IMG/VR virus record: IMGVR_UViG_3300009790_000050 | Span: 1 to 27,333 of that record | Direction: 5' to 3' (one strand) | From: a virus | DNA length: 27,333 nt | Shown here: positions 1 to 9,289 of the stretch, one piece after another | How the letters are laid out: each line of letters begins with the position of its first letter | Numbering within the stretch: position 1 is the stretch's first letter | Program-made: the position numbers and the translations under genes | Notes under the pieces: model-generated | What the model saw: the letters and a program-made list of their open reading frames with translations, nothing else | Told to the model about the DNA's origin: nothing | Database searches by the model: none

Positions 1-113
1 ACGACATATTCGTTATCTTTCGTGGCACAGAGTATGGCGATGATGCTCAGATAAGTGTGGAAAACTTCATTAACTTTGAAGATACTAACGAGTTGGGGAG
101 GTCAGTAAAATGA
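1..113 (+). CDS. Hypothetical protein, C-terminal fragment
   Basis: An open frame enters from the left edge (first whole codon at 3) and stops at TGA 111-113, giving the last 36 residues of a gene. The visible part is acidic, with EYGDDAQ near its start and NFEDTNELGRSVK at its end. The stop overlaps the start of the next gene as ATGA, and a GGGGAGG ribosome-binding site lies inside this frame at about 96-102. Overlap and shared strand point to translational coupling in an early-type operon. The family cannot be recognised from this fragment. Confidence 0.6.
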   Translation, partial: DIFVIFRGTEYGDDAQISVENFINFEDTNELGRSVK

Positions 114-295
114 TTGCCTATAAAATTACTTATATGAATTCTTATGGAGAGAGGGAGGATGTTGCTATTACAGATAATCCTGATAAGTGGTTAGAACACA
201 ACAATGAAATAAGAGTTGGCGATGGCAATGAGCCTGAAGAACTAGATGACTTTGAAATCGAACAAGTCGATATAGAACTTTACGATAAGGAGTAA
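110..295 (+). CDS. Small acidic hypothetical protein (61 aa)
   Basis: No family is recognised. The protein is strongly acidic: 19 Asp/Glu against 5 Lys/Arg, most of them in the second half (EPEELDDFEIEQVDIE). The N-terminus (MIAYKITYMNSYGERED) looks like a beta hairpin. There is no signal peptide or membrane segment, so it should be cytoplasmic. The start is supported by the GGGGAGG motif about 8 bases upstream and by the ATGA overlap with the preceding gene. It lies with other small plus-strand genes upstream of the convergent boundary, as early host-takeover genes often do. That role is inferred from position only. Confidence 0.75.
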   Translation: MIAYKITYMNSYGEREDVAITDNPDKWLEHNNEIRVGDGNEPEELDDFEIEQVDIELYDKE

Positions 296-300
296 GGCTT

Positions 301-501
301 ATGGCTAACAAAGTAAAGGTCATCATGCTAGAAAAGACTTATCAATGCTACCATGTAGAAGCTGAGTCTCTAGAAGAAGCTGTCGATAAACTCATGGATG
401 GGATAGACAATGAAGGCAAGCCAGTCGAGGATGGTATCGAAAGGACTTGGCGAGATATTGAAGAGACAGAATTCATGGATGAAAACTATCTAGAGATATG
501 A
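301..501 (+). CDS. Small acidic hypothetical protein (66 aa)
   Basis: The sequence starts with two likely beta strands (KVKVIMLEKTYQCYHVEAES) followed by a helix (LEEAVDKLMDGI) and an acidic tail. The pattern of a strand ending in VEAxSxEEA then a helix is seen in many small phage and plasmid proteins such as the DpnD/PcfM-like type; this is a shape resemblance, not an identification. It has 19 acidic against 7 basic residues. An AAGGAG ribosome-binding site at about 286-291 overlaps the end of the previous gene. Its stop overlaps the next start as ATGA. The function is unknown. Confidence 0.75.
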   Translation: MANKVKVIMLEKTYQCYHVEAESLEEAVDKLMDGIDNEGKPVEDGIERTWRDIEETEFMDENYLEI

Positions 502-845
502 GTCTGCTAGCGGAACAGCTTAAGGAAGAACTCGAAGAACGAAAGAAGCATTGGTGGGATTGGCATAAGAAAAATCCTCAAGTGTGGGAAGCGTTTGAAG
601 AGTACACGCTAAGAGCGATAGAGTCAGGAAGGAAACATTATTCCCAATGGGCGATTATCAATCGGATACGCTGGGATAGAGAGATAGAAACTCAAGGAGG
701 AGACTTCAAGATTAGTAATGATTACATATCTTTCTATGCTAGGTTGTTCCATGCTAGGCATCCACAACACAAAGGGTTCTTTAGAACCAAACCATTCAAA
801 GAAGAAAAGCTGATAGAAAAACTAGGCGAAGCTTTAGACTTCTAA
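498..845 (+). CDS. Conserved phage hypothetical protein (115 aa)
   Basis: The sequence has a Trp- and Arg-rich core (HWWDWHKKNPQVWEAF, then AIESGRKHYSQWAIINRIRW) followed by NDYISFYARLFHARHP and HKGFFRTK. I recognise this as a widespread conserved hypothetical protein of phages and prophages, usually 100-120 residues, with no established function. The basic, helical make-up would fit nucleic-acid binding, but that is inference. It begins inside the previous gene as ATGA without a strong ribosome-binding site, so coupling is likely. It is the last plus-strand gene before the convergent boundary. Confidence 0.82.
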   Translation: MSLLAEQLKEELEERKKHWWDWHKKNPQVWEAFEEYTLRAIESGRKHYSQWAIINRIRWDREIETQGGDFKISNDYISFYARLFHARHPQHKGFFRTKPFKEEKLIEKLGEALDF

Positions 846-858
846 TCCAAAACAACTC

Positions 859-880
859 CCACCTGCGAGCTGGATTTTTT
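859..880 (+). terminator. Candidate terminator of the early genes
   Basis: A short stem (CCACC against GCTGG, one mismatch, TGCGA loop) is followed directly by ATTTTTT, 14 bases after the stop of the last plus-strand gene. Position and T-run fit a rho-independent terminator. The stem is weak, so confidence is low. Confidence 0.35.
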
Positions 881-889
881 AGCTCCATC

Positions 890-912
890 GAAAATATTAC
901 CAGTCATAGTTT
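890..912 (+). repeat. 23-bp imperfect direct repeat, copy 1
   Basis: This copy reads GAAAATATTACCAGTCA and then TAGTTT. It matches 981-1003 at 19 of 23 positions. The core ACCAGT is replaced in copy 2 by its reverse complement ACTGGT, so the pair is at once a direct repeat in the flanks and an inverted repeat in the core. Confidence 0.5.
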
Positions 913-980
913 GTACTACAAGGCTTTCAGTTTTGCTGATTTCTGGCTTTATCCTGCAACCCAGATTTTTCCTGTTTGGA

Positions 981-1003
981 GAAAATATTACTGGTCAATG
1001 TTT
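981..1003 (+). repeat. 23-bp imperfect direct repeat, copy 2
   Basis: This copy reads GAAAATATTACTGGTCA and then ATGTTT. It begins 91 bases after the start of copy 1 and carries the inverted core ACTGGT. It could be a protein-binding site pair or a relic of a local duplication. Confidence 0.5.
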
Positions 1004-1032
1004 CACACACAAGTGTTTCACGAAAACAAATC

Positions 1033-1088
1033 AGGGGGTCGAAGGCTGGCTGATGTTGAAAGGGGGTCGAAGGCTGGCTGATGTCGAA
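1033..1088 (+). repeat. Tandem 28-bp repeat, two copies
   Basis: The units at 1033-1060 and 1061-1088 are identical at 27 of 28 positions. Each starts AGGGGGTCGAAGGCTGGC. A degenerate third start, TCGAAGGCTAGTTG (1084-1097), runs into the last codons and the TAG stop of the giant minus-strand gene, which suggests the repeats grew out of the gene's 3' end. The repeats look more G-rich than their surroundings. Confidence 0.85.
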
Positions 1089-1090
1089 GG

Positions 1091-4000
1091 CTAGTTGTAG
1101 TTGATATATGTACCAGCTTCTCTTCTAAGTTCAGGTACTTTAGAAAGTCTTAGGTTTCTTTCCATCTCTAATTGTTCAAGCATCTGTTTCTTAAGCTGAG
1201 GACTAATAGTTTCGTTTCTGTAGACTCTGTCTCTTTTGTCTCTCCACTTAGTCATGTATCTATTCAATGCCAATACTTGTGACCTTGTTCTAATCAGACC
1301 TTCGTTGTTCTTTCTGTAAGCTTCATACTCGTCATATAAGCCTCGTTCTTTAAGTCTGTTAAGGGTTGCTACTACCTTGGCACTTTCTTGTCTCAGTTCA
1401 TAGAAATCTTGCTGTAAGCCTCCTCCTATCTCAGAACCTAATACACGCTTCAGGAGAGGTAATTGGTCAATCCTAGGGGGTATGATGTCTTTGCCAGTAG
1501 CGAGCCTTAGAGTGCCGTCTATTAAGCTTAGAAGGTATCCTCCTAATGTACCGCCATATCCATTCAAAGCATACTCTAGTTTTAAAGGAGACATATTAAA
1601 CGCTCTACCTATTGCCACAGCCAGTTGATTTGTGTTTTCTCGGTACTGCTGGAAATCTTCTAGACCTTCCTCCATATACTGTGGAACGATAGGACTTCTA
1701 GTAAAGCCACTTTTATTATCTACATAAGCTTCATACAAAGGTTTGATAGCTTGAAATCCTAAAGGGTCTACGCCAAAAGTATTTGTGATTGCCCTCTGAG
1801 TAGACTCTCCTAAATCTTCTAGACTCCCTCTGCCAGCTATAGTATCCATTAATCTCTCAGGTAATGTCTTGAACAAAACTCCTACTTCAAAAGGTACTGG
1901 TATCTTTAAAGGTGGTAGGTCATTACCTGTAAATATCATCCAGTTGTCATCTCGTTCTTCTCTTCGTCTAGCACGATACTCAGGTTCATCTGATACAAGA
2001 GCATAGTACATAGCTGTTATCGCCATTAACATTCCACCTCTAGTTATAAATCCAGCTATGACATCTCTTTGTAATTGTGCATCAGGCGTGTTGTCAGAGA
2101 GTTTTGTCATAGGAGAGGTGAAAGTCGCTCCCGGCTTTGATGCAGAATATTTACCAGTCATGCTTCTGTACAACACATCTAGTCCTTGTATTCTTGCGTT
2201 CAAGAATGGAATAGCTGTAGTTATCAATCTAAAGAAAGGATTACTTCCTCTTCTAGAAAAGTTAATTATTTCTGCGGCTTGATAAGCGGCTTCGGCTTGA
2301 CTGCCAGTTTGTTCTAATACTTTTAAATATACAGCCTTTCTTGTAGCACCATCTGACTCATAGGTTTTTCTACCTAAGTAATCCCACAATCTAACTGTTG
2401 CATCTATAGGACTAAGAGAGCCATTGTTTGTTATACCTTCTTCCCTAAGAATTCTCTTTGTGTAATTGACTACACTCACACCATCTGCTGAATAATCATA
2501 CCCACCTAATACTCCAAATGTTTCTAAGTCAGATAAATCTTCTTTACCAAATACTTTAAAGTTTTTAAAAGTATCAACTACAGGTGTTATACCAGCACCA
2601 CTTGTCACAGTTGCAGACAAAGTATCTCGCAACATATTAACCAATACAAAACCGGGGTCTCTTGTGACAGTCTCTCTCAATACAGTAGCTGGAAACGCTA
2701 ATGCTTTTACAATACCAGCATCATCTACCATGCCTAAGTTTTCTAAACCTTTTAAATAAAAGGCATCATCAACTCTAAAGAATCTTCTTCTGCCGTTTAC
2801 ATATGCTGATAGCACATCCATACCACTAGCATCTTTTGCATCTATTTCTATTGCTCTTCCAGATAAAACAAAGTTTCTTAATAGTTTTTGTAAGGCATCA
2901 TTCTTTGAGCCAGCAGTCACTATTGATAATTGATTTCTATAGATTGCTTGTAAGAATGGTACATCAACAGCTTCTTCAGAACCTGTAAGTTTTACATTCA
3001 AAGGATTACCAGTCATCATACCGCCAGCTATGTTAGGACCTTGGATAGAATCATCTGCCATCTTTCTATAGAAAGGATAATACACAGAGTCATCCTTCCA
3101 GATTTGTGCAGTAGACCTAAGTTCTATTCTGTTCTCAGGCTTAACTCTTTCATTGTAATTTTTAGCAAGCTCTAATATTTCTTCTGGAGTTTTGCCCTTA
3201 GTAGATTCAATACCGCCTTTTTTCAAAGCATCTGTGATTTCTTTTATGTTAGGTGCATTAGATAATATTCCTGAATCAACAGCAAAATCTATTGTCTTGT
3301 TGTTGTATTCTTGAAAGTTATTAAAGACTTCTTCTATAAAAGGATAATCTATTGCTATCTGTAATCCTTGTTCTATCTCTGCTTCTGTAAGTGGAATTGG
3401 CTTACCTTTTTCATTAAGCTTTTCTCCTCGTCTAGCAATAAAATAAAGCTTGGCTAGCTCTTCATAATTAACATTATCATTCTCAGATTTTTGATATAAA
3501 GGTGCAAAAACATTTATAAGATTTAGTTTTGAATCTTTTTGTACAGATGTTAGTCCTTTATCTAGTGTGACAAAACCATGCTTTAACATAGAAGCAAAAA
3601 TACCTTTAGACTTATCTACCCAACGCAATGCTTGTATTGCACCTGTTGCAGCATCTGCTTCTAGTGTTCTTAGTGCTTCGTTCTTTGTAATGCCTAGTCT
3701 TACAGATAATTCTTGAACAGCATTTTTATCTACTATATTTTTTCTTAATGTAGTTATCCATCTTCTTACAGGAGTATCGTCATTAAGTAAGTCAAGTGCA
3801 ACATCTCCATAAGACTTAGTAGTTCTTGCTGGACCATTAACTTTTTCTACAAGCTTTTCATATTTTTTTGGTACTGGTGCATCTGCCATCTTAAATGCTG
3901 GTATATCTAGGTAGTTGTCATTGCCACCTTCTTCAAAATCAAAAGCAACTTTTAAAGCAAAACCGCTAGCATTGTTATTAATTCTAGGTATAGCAGTAGG

Positions 4001-7000
4001 ACTGGTGTTAGCTACTTCTGCATCAGCCTTAGCTTGTGCTTCTATTATTCCTTTGGTATCTGTTATTACAGAACTATTACCTTCTTCAAAAGGTTTGGTA
4101 GGTGGTGGTGTTATCCCTTGTTCTTCTGCGAATTTTTCGTAGACTCTGTAGATGGGGAGATAAAGACTGCTGATGGCGGCTCGCTGTACAAAGGATGCGT
4201 CTCCGGCAAAACTGGCATCTGCAAGCGTTTGGATAGCTCCTCGATAGTCGCCTGATTTATGTTCGTAGTATCTTCCTTCTTGTCCATATAGATTAAGATT
4301 ATACTCTGTTTCTTGTGTTGGGAAAACCTCTCTAAAAAATTCTGCAAATGTATCTAAATCATTTCGATTGTAGTTTGGTTTGTAAAAACTAGCATCATCA
4401 ATAAAAGTCACACCATTAGCATTTTGATGTGTCATATAAGTAAAGTTTTTAGTATTGTCTCGCTCTTGTACTCTATTAAATATATCTCTTAATTCTTGAG
4501 CTTTAAAAGGTTTGCCATCTCTACGCTCTAAATAAACACCAGTTTTTTGATAACCTCTTGCTTTGGGTTGAGTGACTATTACAGAGTCTTGCAAGAAAGC
4601 ATCTCCCATTACTTTAGATACAGCTTCTACAATTACAGGTGGTTGATTAGGTAAAGCTATTTGTGTATTTAGATTTAACTCTCCTTCATAAGTTCCAGCA
4701 GATACTCCTAATCTATGTGATATTCCTAAAGTTCTTAAGAATCTATTTGATTGCCCTACAGTAGTAGCTTGCATCATATCTTTGTATAACTGATTTCTTG
4801 CATCTTGAGATATTATTTTTCCTACAGGTGCATAACCTCTATCTCTACCAACCATATGTTCAAAGGTAATAAATGTTGCAGCGTTTAACGCTGCTTCCTG
4901 CAGCACAGAAATATTACCAGTCGTATTTGTTCCTGTCTGGTTTGTAAAAGTTGGTGAGTAAATGAAGTAGTCTTTCAATGGCGTATCCATTTGCCATTGT
5001 CCATTTTGCATCATAGCTTTCATTTCATTTACTTCTGTCTTTGACTCCATAACAGACTTTTGAAAACTACCTTCGTTAGTCACATTAGTTTTATATCTTT
5101 GATAACCCCAAAGCAAAGCTTGTATTTGATGTGCTGATGGAAAAATATAATCTTTACCATCAACTCTATATGTTCGGTCTGCTAACAGTTGCATTTGTGC
5201 TTCACCAATTTGATAATCTAAATCGTTAGCAGATGTAGGTTCGTTTTTAAGATTAGGTCTTACTAATCCTAAGTTTCTTATCATGTGCCTATCTATAACT
5301 GTGAAAGGCGAGAACCTTCCTTGTGCTAACTCTTTAATTGTTTGAGCATATGTTGCAGTTTTTTGACCAGACTTTACTCTTTCAAATAATCCATCTTGAT
5401 AAAACTTAACTAGTTTATCTATTCGTCTTGGTTCTTTTTTGCCAACAGCATTTTTTAACAAAGCGTTTTTAAACTGCTTAGGATTAGCAACTGGGTCTAT
5501 TTTCCTAGCCTCAATCATGGTACGCAAAGTATCCTTAAAGTTTTGTTCAGGTGTGCCTTGTTCAGAAGTGACTCCAAAGACTCCACTAAACTCTGTGATG
5601 TTAGCATCTCCTACAAGTGCGGGTAATTGTAAAGACCATCTTTGATACCAGTCAGCATCTACACCTAAGCGTATAGCTTCCTTAACTTCATTAGCTAACT
5701 GCCTCATATCTTTAAAAGGTGGAGGAGTCTGTGTACTAGTTGTCTTAACCTCGTTGTAAAGATTTTGTAAATCTTCTGCTGTAATATTTATAACGCCTTT
5801 ATCTCTTGCTAGATTTATAACTGCAACTTGAGCATCAGACTCTCCCAGTAATGTATCTATATCTAGTGTAGGTTTTAATCTGTAAGCAGGGTCAGGCAAA
5901 TAACTATCTAAATTATTTGTTGTTCTAATTGCATCACTATTACTAGCATCATCTTCACTTACAATTTTTTGAGCATCTTCGGCTCTTAATTCTGAACTCA
6001 ATAATCTATCGCCAAAAGCATCTGTGTCTCGTCTTGAACGAATAACATTCCTTTCTCTAGCACCAATCACTCCACTATTAATATCTTCTAAAATTTTAAC
6101 TGGATTTCTAAAATCACTATTAAAAGTTGCTCCAACAAATTCTCTTATAAAATCTAGAATTTTTTGAAAAATAGTTCTTGTTGGTTTGTTTAAAACTTCA
6201 GGATTAGTTGTATGTAATCTTAATAACTCAGCAACCATTTCTTCTTGAAGCATTGCAGAATCTTCAGCTAATATTTTAGAATCAACATATTCTTTCTTTA
6301 GCTGTTCCAGTACATTATCAGGTAATTTTGCTTTAGCTTCTTTAACTAAAGACTCATGTTCTTTCTGCGTAATTAAATCTAAAACACGCAAGCTATGATA
6401 TGTTTCATGTGCAAAAGTTCCTTGTATTTGTTCTTCAAAGTTTTTTCTATCGTAAGTTCTATTAGGGTCAATCGCTCCCATATAAAAAACTAACTCTTGC
6501 ATAGCTTTATCTACTTCTGCTAGAGGGGTAATAGGTTTACCTTTGGCATCCTTAAGTGTTTTTAAACTTATAATATTTCCATTATCATCTCTTACAGCAT
6601 TTCTCACTTGTCGCATTTGGTCTGTAAATCTTAAACCTATGTCAGAAAGACCTAGTTTATTTAAACGATTTCTAAAATCCTCATAAAGAGAATCATAAGT
6701 TTTATTTGTTATAGGGGGGTCTAAGGCTAGAACTTCAACTTCTTCTGGTTGATTTGCCTCATCGAACTGTCGCTGTTCTTGTTGTTGTAGAAATAAAGGA
6801 TTACCTTGTACTCGGTTTCCTACTTTAGTTGCACGACCACTATTAAGTAAATCGTTTTTAAATTTATCTCTTTGTGTTTTTGTATTTGTTAGATTCTGTG
6901 ATTTAAAGAAAGCTTGTATTTCTTTATCAGTTATTTTGCCATTAACATATCCTTGATAAAAAGCATTGAGTTGTTGTGCTGTATATTGTCTGGGTTTTAA

Positions 7001-9289
7001 ATCAGGTATCTTAGTTAAAGTATTAAATCTAGGCAGACCTTGTATTCTAGTCATCAAGAGTTCTTTTTGACCCCTGTTCATCCTAGAAAACTTAGCTTCT
7101 CCTACAAGTTGAGAGTTAATAAAATCAAACTCTGGACTGGTAATATTTCCATCAAAATTCTTAGCTGCGAATATTTCCTCAAAAGCTTCAGGACTTACAT
7201 CTATTTTATTTTTGTCTCTAGCAATAGCTTTTTTTATTCCTCTTTGTTCATCTTCTCTATAAACTGTATGAGCTTTATCAGATAAAGCTTGATTAAAGTC
7301 TTTTGGTTTCAAAAGCTTTTTGACTTCAGGTATTGTGTAATAGCCTTTTCTTTCTATTCCTTTTGCATCTGCTATTTTATATAAATCTTCTAAAATACTT
7401 CCTTCGGCTTCTCTAATTACTTCTTGAATAGGTGAAACAATATCGCCATTGTCATAGCGTTCCATGAGGTCTTTTGCTTTTTCAGAGCCAAGCTCTGCAG
7501 TAAGTTCTTTTTTAAGTTGTGCTTTGGTTTTTTTTCTGCCATTAGGGTATTTAGGTGGAATAGCATCTAATGGATAAGCAGGTCTATTTAAAGCAATTAA
7601 TTTTTCTAGTTCTTTTATTTTATTTTCATCAAGCGTACCTTCTCCAGTAAGGTCTCTTATCATTTGAGCATTAAGAACTTTTTCTAAAGCTTCTATTTTA
7701 TCTATTCTAGCTAACTGTTCTTGCCTTTCTTTGCTAATAGTAGACTCCATAACAGCAACTTTCCTAGCATCTATTTGATAAGATAAAGGGTCATATAAAT
7801 TTTGTGTTAGTTTTTGAAGTGTTGAATTATCTTTCATCCCAACAATATCTGATATTTGACTACCAGTATCTATTATGAATTTAGTTCTTAACTCATCGGC
7901 TACTACTAAAGCATTTTGAGATGCCTCTTCCATTGCACCTAATACATCAGGATTTGTTTCAATTAAATTACCATCTCTATCAAAACCTTCTATAGGTATA
8001 AAGTGATTGCTGTATTCTGTTCCTGATACCATGCCAACAACAGAAGAAGAACCATCTTCATTGTTTACAACCTCTACATTTTCTAAGAAAGGAAGTTCTT
8101 CTCTTTGTGATGTTGTAGCATCTGACTCTGGTATAGGTTCGCTTTTTATTAAAGGTCCAAGGCTACCATCTTCTCTTTGACTTGCTGCAATAACAACTTC
8201 ATCTTCTACAAAAGGAACATTGTTATCATATATTGCTTGTTGTTCTGCTTTTTGTTTTGCTCTTATTTCATCTGCTTTTTTTCTAGACAAAGTTTCTTGT
8301 TCTAAATCAAAGCTTTGACCAATACGAGAAGGTCCAGCAAACCCTCGTAATACTAAATCAGCAAAAGCACCAACAGCACCACCGGTCACTATGCTATCAA
8401 ATACAGATTCTCCAATAGGCAGTTCATCACTATATACACCAGCAGCTACTGCATCTTGTAATATTTCAGCTAACCCTTCTTGCAATCCTTCTACAGTACC
8501 TGTAGCCATAGCAGATTTAATTCTATCTAAAACATTAAGTTGTGTTGCACCAGCTTTAGTTATTTTTCTTAATAAGAAAGTAGGTGCAAATATTTCTGTA
8601 GCACCAATACCTGCACCTAATACTTCAGATAAAATTTCTTGACCTGCACTAACATCTTCGCCTAATGCTTCTGCTTGTTCTATTCTGCGACCTTGTGCAG
8701 CTATACCTGAAGGCATGGCTACACTTAAGCCAGTACCAACTTGTACTTTGTTTAATCTTTTAGTGACATCATCTAAACTTTTTGTTAGTTTTTCTGTAAG
8801 TTTTGGATTTCTTCCTTGCAATACACTTTGATTTACTAAACCTTGTAAGTTTTTAGCTTTGCCTGCTAACCCAGTAAGTCTTGCTGCAGCACCACCCGGA
8901 ATAAAAAATGCAGCAAGAGAACCTAAACCTTGTCCAAACTGTGTACTAAATCTTTCTTCGTATCCTTCTGCTGCACCTAAAGCACTTTCATTTATTGCTT
9001 GTTGTGCATCTCTTAGAGCATTGCCAACTGCATTATCATTATCGTTATCAAATAAATTAGCTATACCTTCACCAGCAGATAAAAGAGTATTTGCCAATCC
9101 TCTTGGTATACCTTTATAAACTTCTGCTAAATCTCCACCAAAAGTAGTTTCAACTGGTTCTGTATAAGGTTCTATAAAATCAGGATACTCTTGAGCTAAA
9201 GTATTTTGTAATCTAATAAGGTATTGCCTGTCAGGATTATCAGGAACATTTATAAATCTACCATCTGGTAAATTATATCTAGTAGACAT
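1091..9289 (-). CDS. Giant polyvalent internal virion protein with zincin motif
   Basis: At 2,732 residues this is the largest gene and the last of the late operon. It matches the architecture of the large polyvalent proteins that phages package and eject with their DNA. The N-terminus (MSTRYNLPDGRFINVP) and Gly/Ala-rich segments near 120-150 and 230-250 are typical of marine podovirus ejection proteins. A metallopeptidase-like HETYH lies at 961-965, with EEMVAE at 1016-1021 as possible third-ligand region. A later part (PALVGDANITEFSGVFGVTS) and a C-terminal DPGFVLVNMLRD near 2210 resemble the accessory domains found in such proteins. The start overlaps the previous stop as TAATG, with GGAG five bases upstream. 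A role in the periplasmic channel or host takeover is inferred from family and position. Confidence 0.85.
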   Translation of the reverse strand: MSTRYNLPDGRFINVPDNPDRQYLIRLQNTLAQEYPDFIEPYTEPVETTFGGDLAEVYKGIPRGLANTLLSAGEGIANLFDNDNDNAVGNALRDAQQAINESALGAAEGYEERFSTQFGQGLGSLAAFFIPGGAAARLTGLAGKAKNLQGLVNQSVLQGRNPKLTEKLTKSLDDVTKRLNKVQVGTGLSVAMPSGIAAQGRRIEQAEALGEDVSAGQEILSEVLGAGIGATEIFAPTFLLRKITKAGATQLNVLDRIKSAMATGTVEGLQEGLAEILQDAVAAGVYSDELPIGESVFDSIVTGGAVGAFADLVLRGFAGPSRIGQSFDLEQETLSRKKADEIRAKQKAEQQAIYDNNVPFVEDEVVIAASQREDGSLGPLIKSEPIPESDATTSQREELPFLENVEVVNNEDGSSSVVGMVSGTEYSNHFIPIEGFDRDGNLIETNPDVLGAMEEASQNALVVADELRTKFIIDTGSQISDIVGMKDNSTLQKLTQNLYDPLSYQIDARKVAVMESTISKERQEQLARIDKIEALEKVLNAQMIRDLTGEGTLDENKIKELEKLIALNRPAYPLDAIPPKYPNGRKKTKAQLKKELTAELGSEKAKDLMERYDNGDIVSPIQEVIREAEGSILEDLYKIADAKGIERKGYYTIPEVKKLLKPKDFNQALSDKAHTVYREDEQRGIKKAIARDKNKIDVSPEAFEEIFAAKNFDGNITSPEFDFINSQLVGEAKFSRMNRGQKELLMTRIQGLPRFNTLTKIPDLKPRQYTAQQLNAFYQGYVNGKITDKEIQAFFKSQNLTNTKTQRDKFKNDLLNSGRATKVGNRVQGNPLFLQQQEQRQFDEANQPEEVEVLALDPPITNKTYDSLYEDFRNRLNKLGLSDIGLRFTDQMRQVRNAVRDDNGNIISLKTLKDAKGKPITPLAEVDKAMQELVFYMGAIDPNRTYDRKNFEEQIQGTFAHETYHSLRVLDLITQKEHESLVKEAKAKLPDNVLEQLKKEYVDSKILAEDSAMLQEEMVAELLRLHTTNPEVLNKPTRTIFQKILDFIREFVGATFNSDFRNPVKILEDINSGVIGARERNVIRSRRDTDAFGDRLLSSELRAEDAQKIVSEDDASNSDAIRTTNNLDSYLPDPAYRLKPTLDIDTLLGESDAQVAVINLARDKGVINITAEDLQNLYNEVKTTSTQTPPPFKDMRQLANEVKEAIRLGVDADWYQRWSLQLPALVGDANITEFSGVFGVTSEQGTPEQNFKDTLRTMIEARKIDPVANPKQFKNALLKNAVGKKEPRRIDKLVKFYQDGLFERVKSGQKTATYAQTIKELAQGRFSPFTVIDRHMIRNLGLVRPNLKNEPTSANDLDYQIGEAQMQLLADRTYRVDGKDYIFPSAHQIQALLWGYQRYKTNVTNEGSFQKSVMESKTEVNEMKAMMQNGQWQMDTPLKDYFIYSPTFTNQTGTNTTGNISVLQEAALNAATFITFEHMVGRDRGYAPVGKIISQDARNQLYKDMMQATTVGQSNRFLRTLGISHRLGVSAGTYEGELNLNTQIALPNQPPVIVEAVSKVMGDAFLQDSVIVTQPKARGYQKTGVYLERRDGKPFKAQELRDIFNRVQERDNTKNFTYMTHQNANGVTFIDDASFYKPNYNRNDLDTFAEFFREVFPTQETEYNLNLYGQEGRYYEHKSGDYRGAIQTLADASFAGDASFVQRAAISSLYLPIYRVYEKFAEEQGITPPPTKPFEEGNSSVITDTKGIIEAQAKADAEVANTSPTAIPRINNNASGFALKVAFDFEEGGNDNYLDIPAFKMADAPVPKKYEKLVEKVNGPARTTKSYGDVALDLLNDDTPVRRWITTLRKNIVDKNAVQELSVRLGITKNEALRTLEADAATGAIQALRWVDKSKGIFASMLKHGFVTLDKGLTSVQKDSKLNLINVFAPLYQKSENDNVNYEELAKLYFIARRGEKLNEKGKPIPLTEAEIEQGLQIAIDYPFIEEVFNNFQEYNNKTIDFAVDSGILSNAPNIKEITDALKKGGIESTKGKTPEEILELAKNYNERVKPENRIELRSTAQIWKDDSVYYPFYRKMADDSIQGPNIAGGMMTGNPLNVKLTGSEEAVDVPFLQAIYRNQLSIVTAGSKNDALQKLLRNFVLSGRAIEIDAKDASGMDVLSAYVNGRRRFFRVDDAFYLKGLENLGMVDDAGIVKALAFPATVLRETVTRDPGFVLVNMLRDTLSATVTSGAGITPVVDTFKNFKVFGKEDLSDLETFGVLGGYDYSADGVSVVNYTKRILREEGITNNGSLSPIDATVRLWDYLGRKTYESDGATRKAVYLKVLEQTGSQAEAAYQAAEIINFSRRGSNPFFRLITTAIPFLNARIQGLDVLYRSMTGKYSASKPGATFTSPMTKLSDNTPDAQLQRDVIAGFITRGGMLMAITAMYYALVSDEPEYRARRREERDDNWMIFTGNDLPPLKIPVPFEVGVLFKTLPERLMDTIAGRGSLEDLGESTQRAITNTFGVDPLGFQAIKPLYEAYVDNKSGFTRSPIVPQYMEEGLEDFQQYRENTNQLAVAIGRAFNMSPLKLEYALNGYGGTLGGYLLSLIDGTLRLATGKDIIPPRIDQLPLLKRVLGSEIGGGLQQDFYELRQESAKVVATLNRLKERGLYDEYEAYRKNNEGLIRTRSQVLALNRYMTKWRDKRDRVYRNETISPQLKKQMLEQLEMERNLRLSKVPELRREAGTYINYN

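Larger units (their letters stand above)
846..1090. other. Convergent intergenic region with repeats
   Basis: No gene is seen on either strand here. The plus-strand early genes end on one side and the minus-strand late operon ends on the other. The stretch holds a candidate terminator (859-880), a short GAGCT/AGCTC inverted repeat (867-871 and 881-885), two imperfect 23-bp repeats (890-912 and 981-1003), a TGTTTCAC direct repeat (999-1006 and 1014-1021), a small TGTTT/AAACA hairpin (1014-1028), and a tandem 28-bp repeat (1033-1088). No clear U-tract terminator for the minus strand was found. Confidence 0.6.

Noticed and set aside
890-912. The motif ATTACCAGTCAT also occurs within the giant gene (about 3005-3016)
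   Set aside because: That copy lies in coding sequence and is explained by codons; a 12-base match in AT-rich DNA is weak evidence of a dispersed site.
1031-1093. Possible read-through of the TAG stop of the giant gene into the tandem repeat
   Set aside because: The frame stays open for only about twenty codons of repeat-derived sequence, and nothing else in the window suggests amber recoding.
4111-4347. 78-residue minus-strand frame inside the giant gene
   Set aside because: It lies out of frame within a recognised coding region, has no coupling or known family, and is most simply a chance frame.
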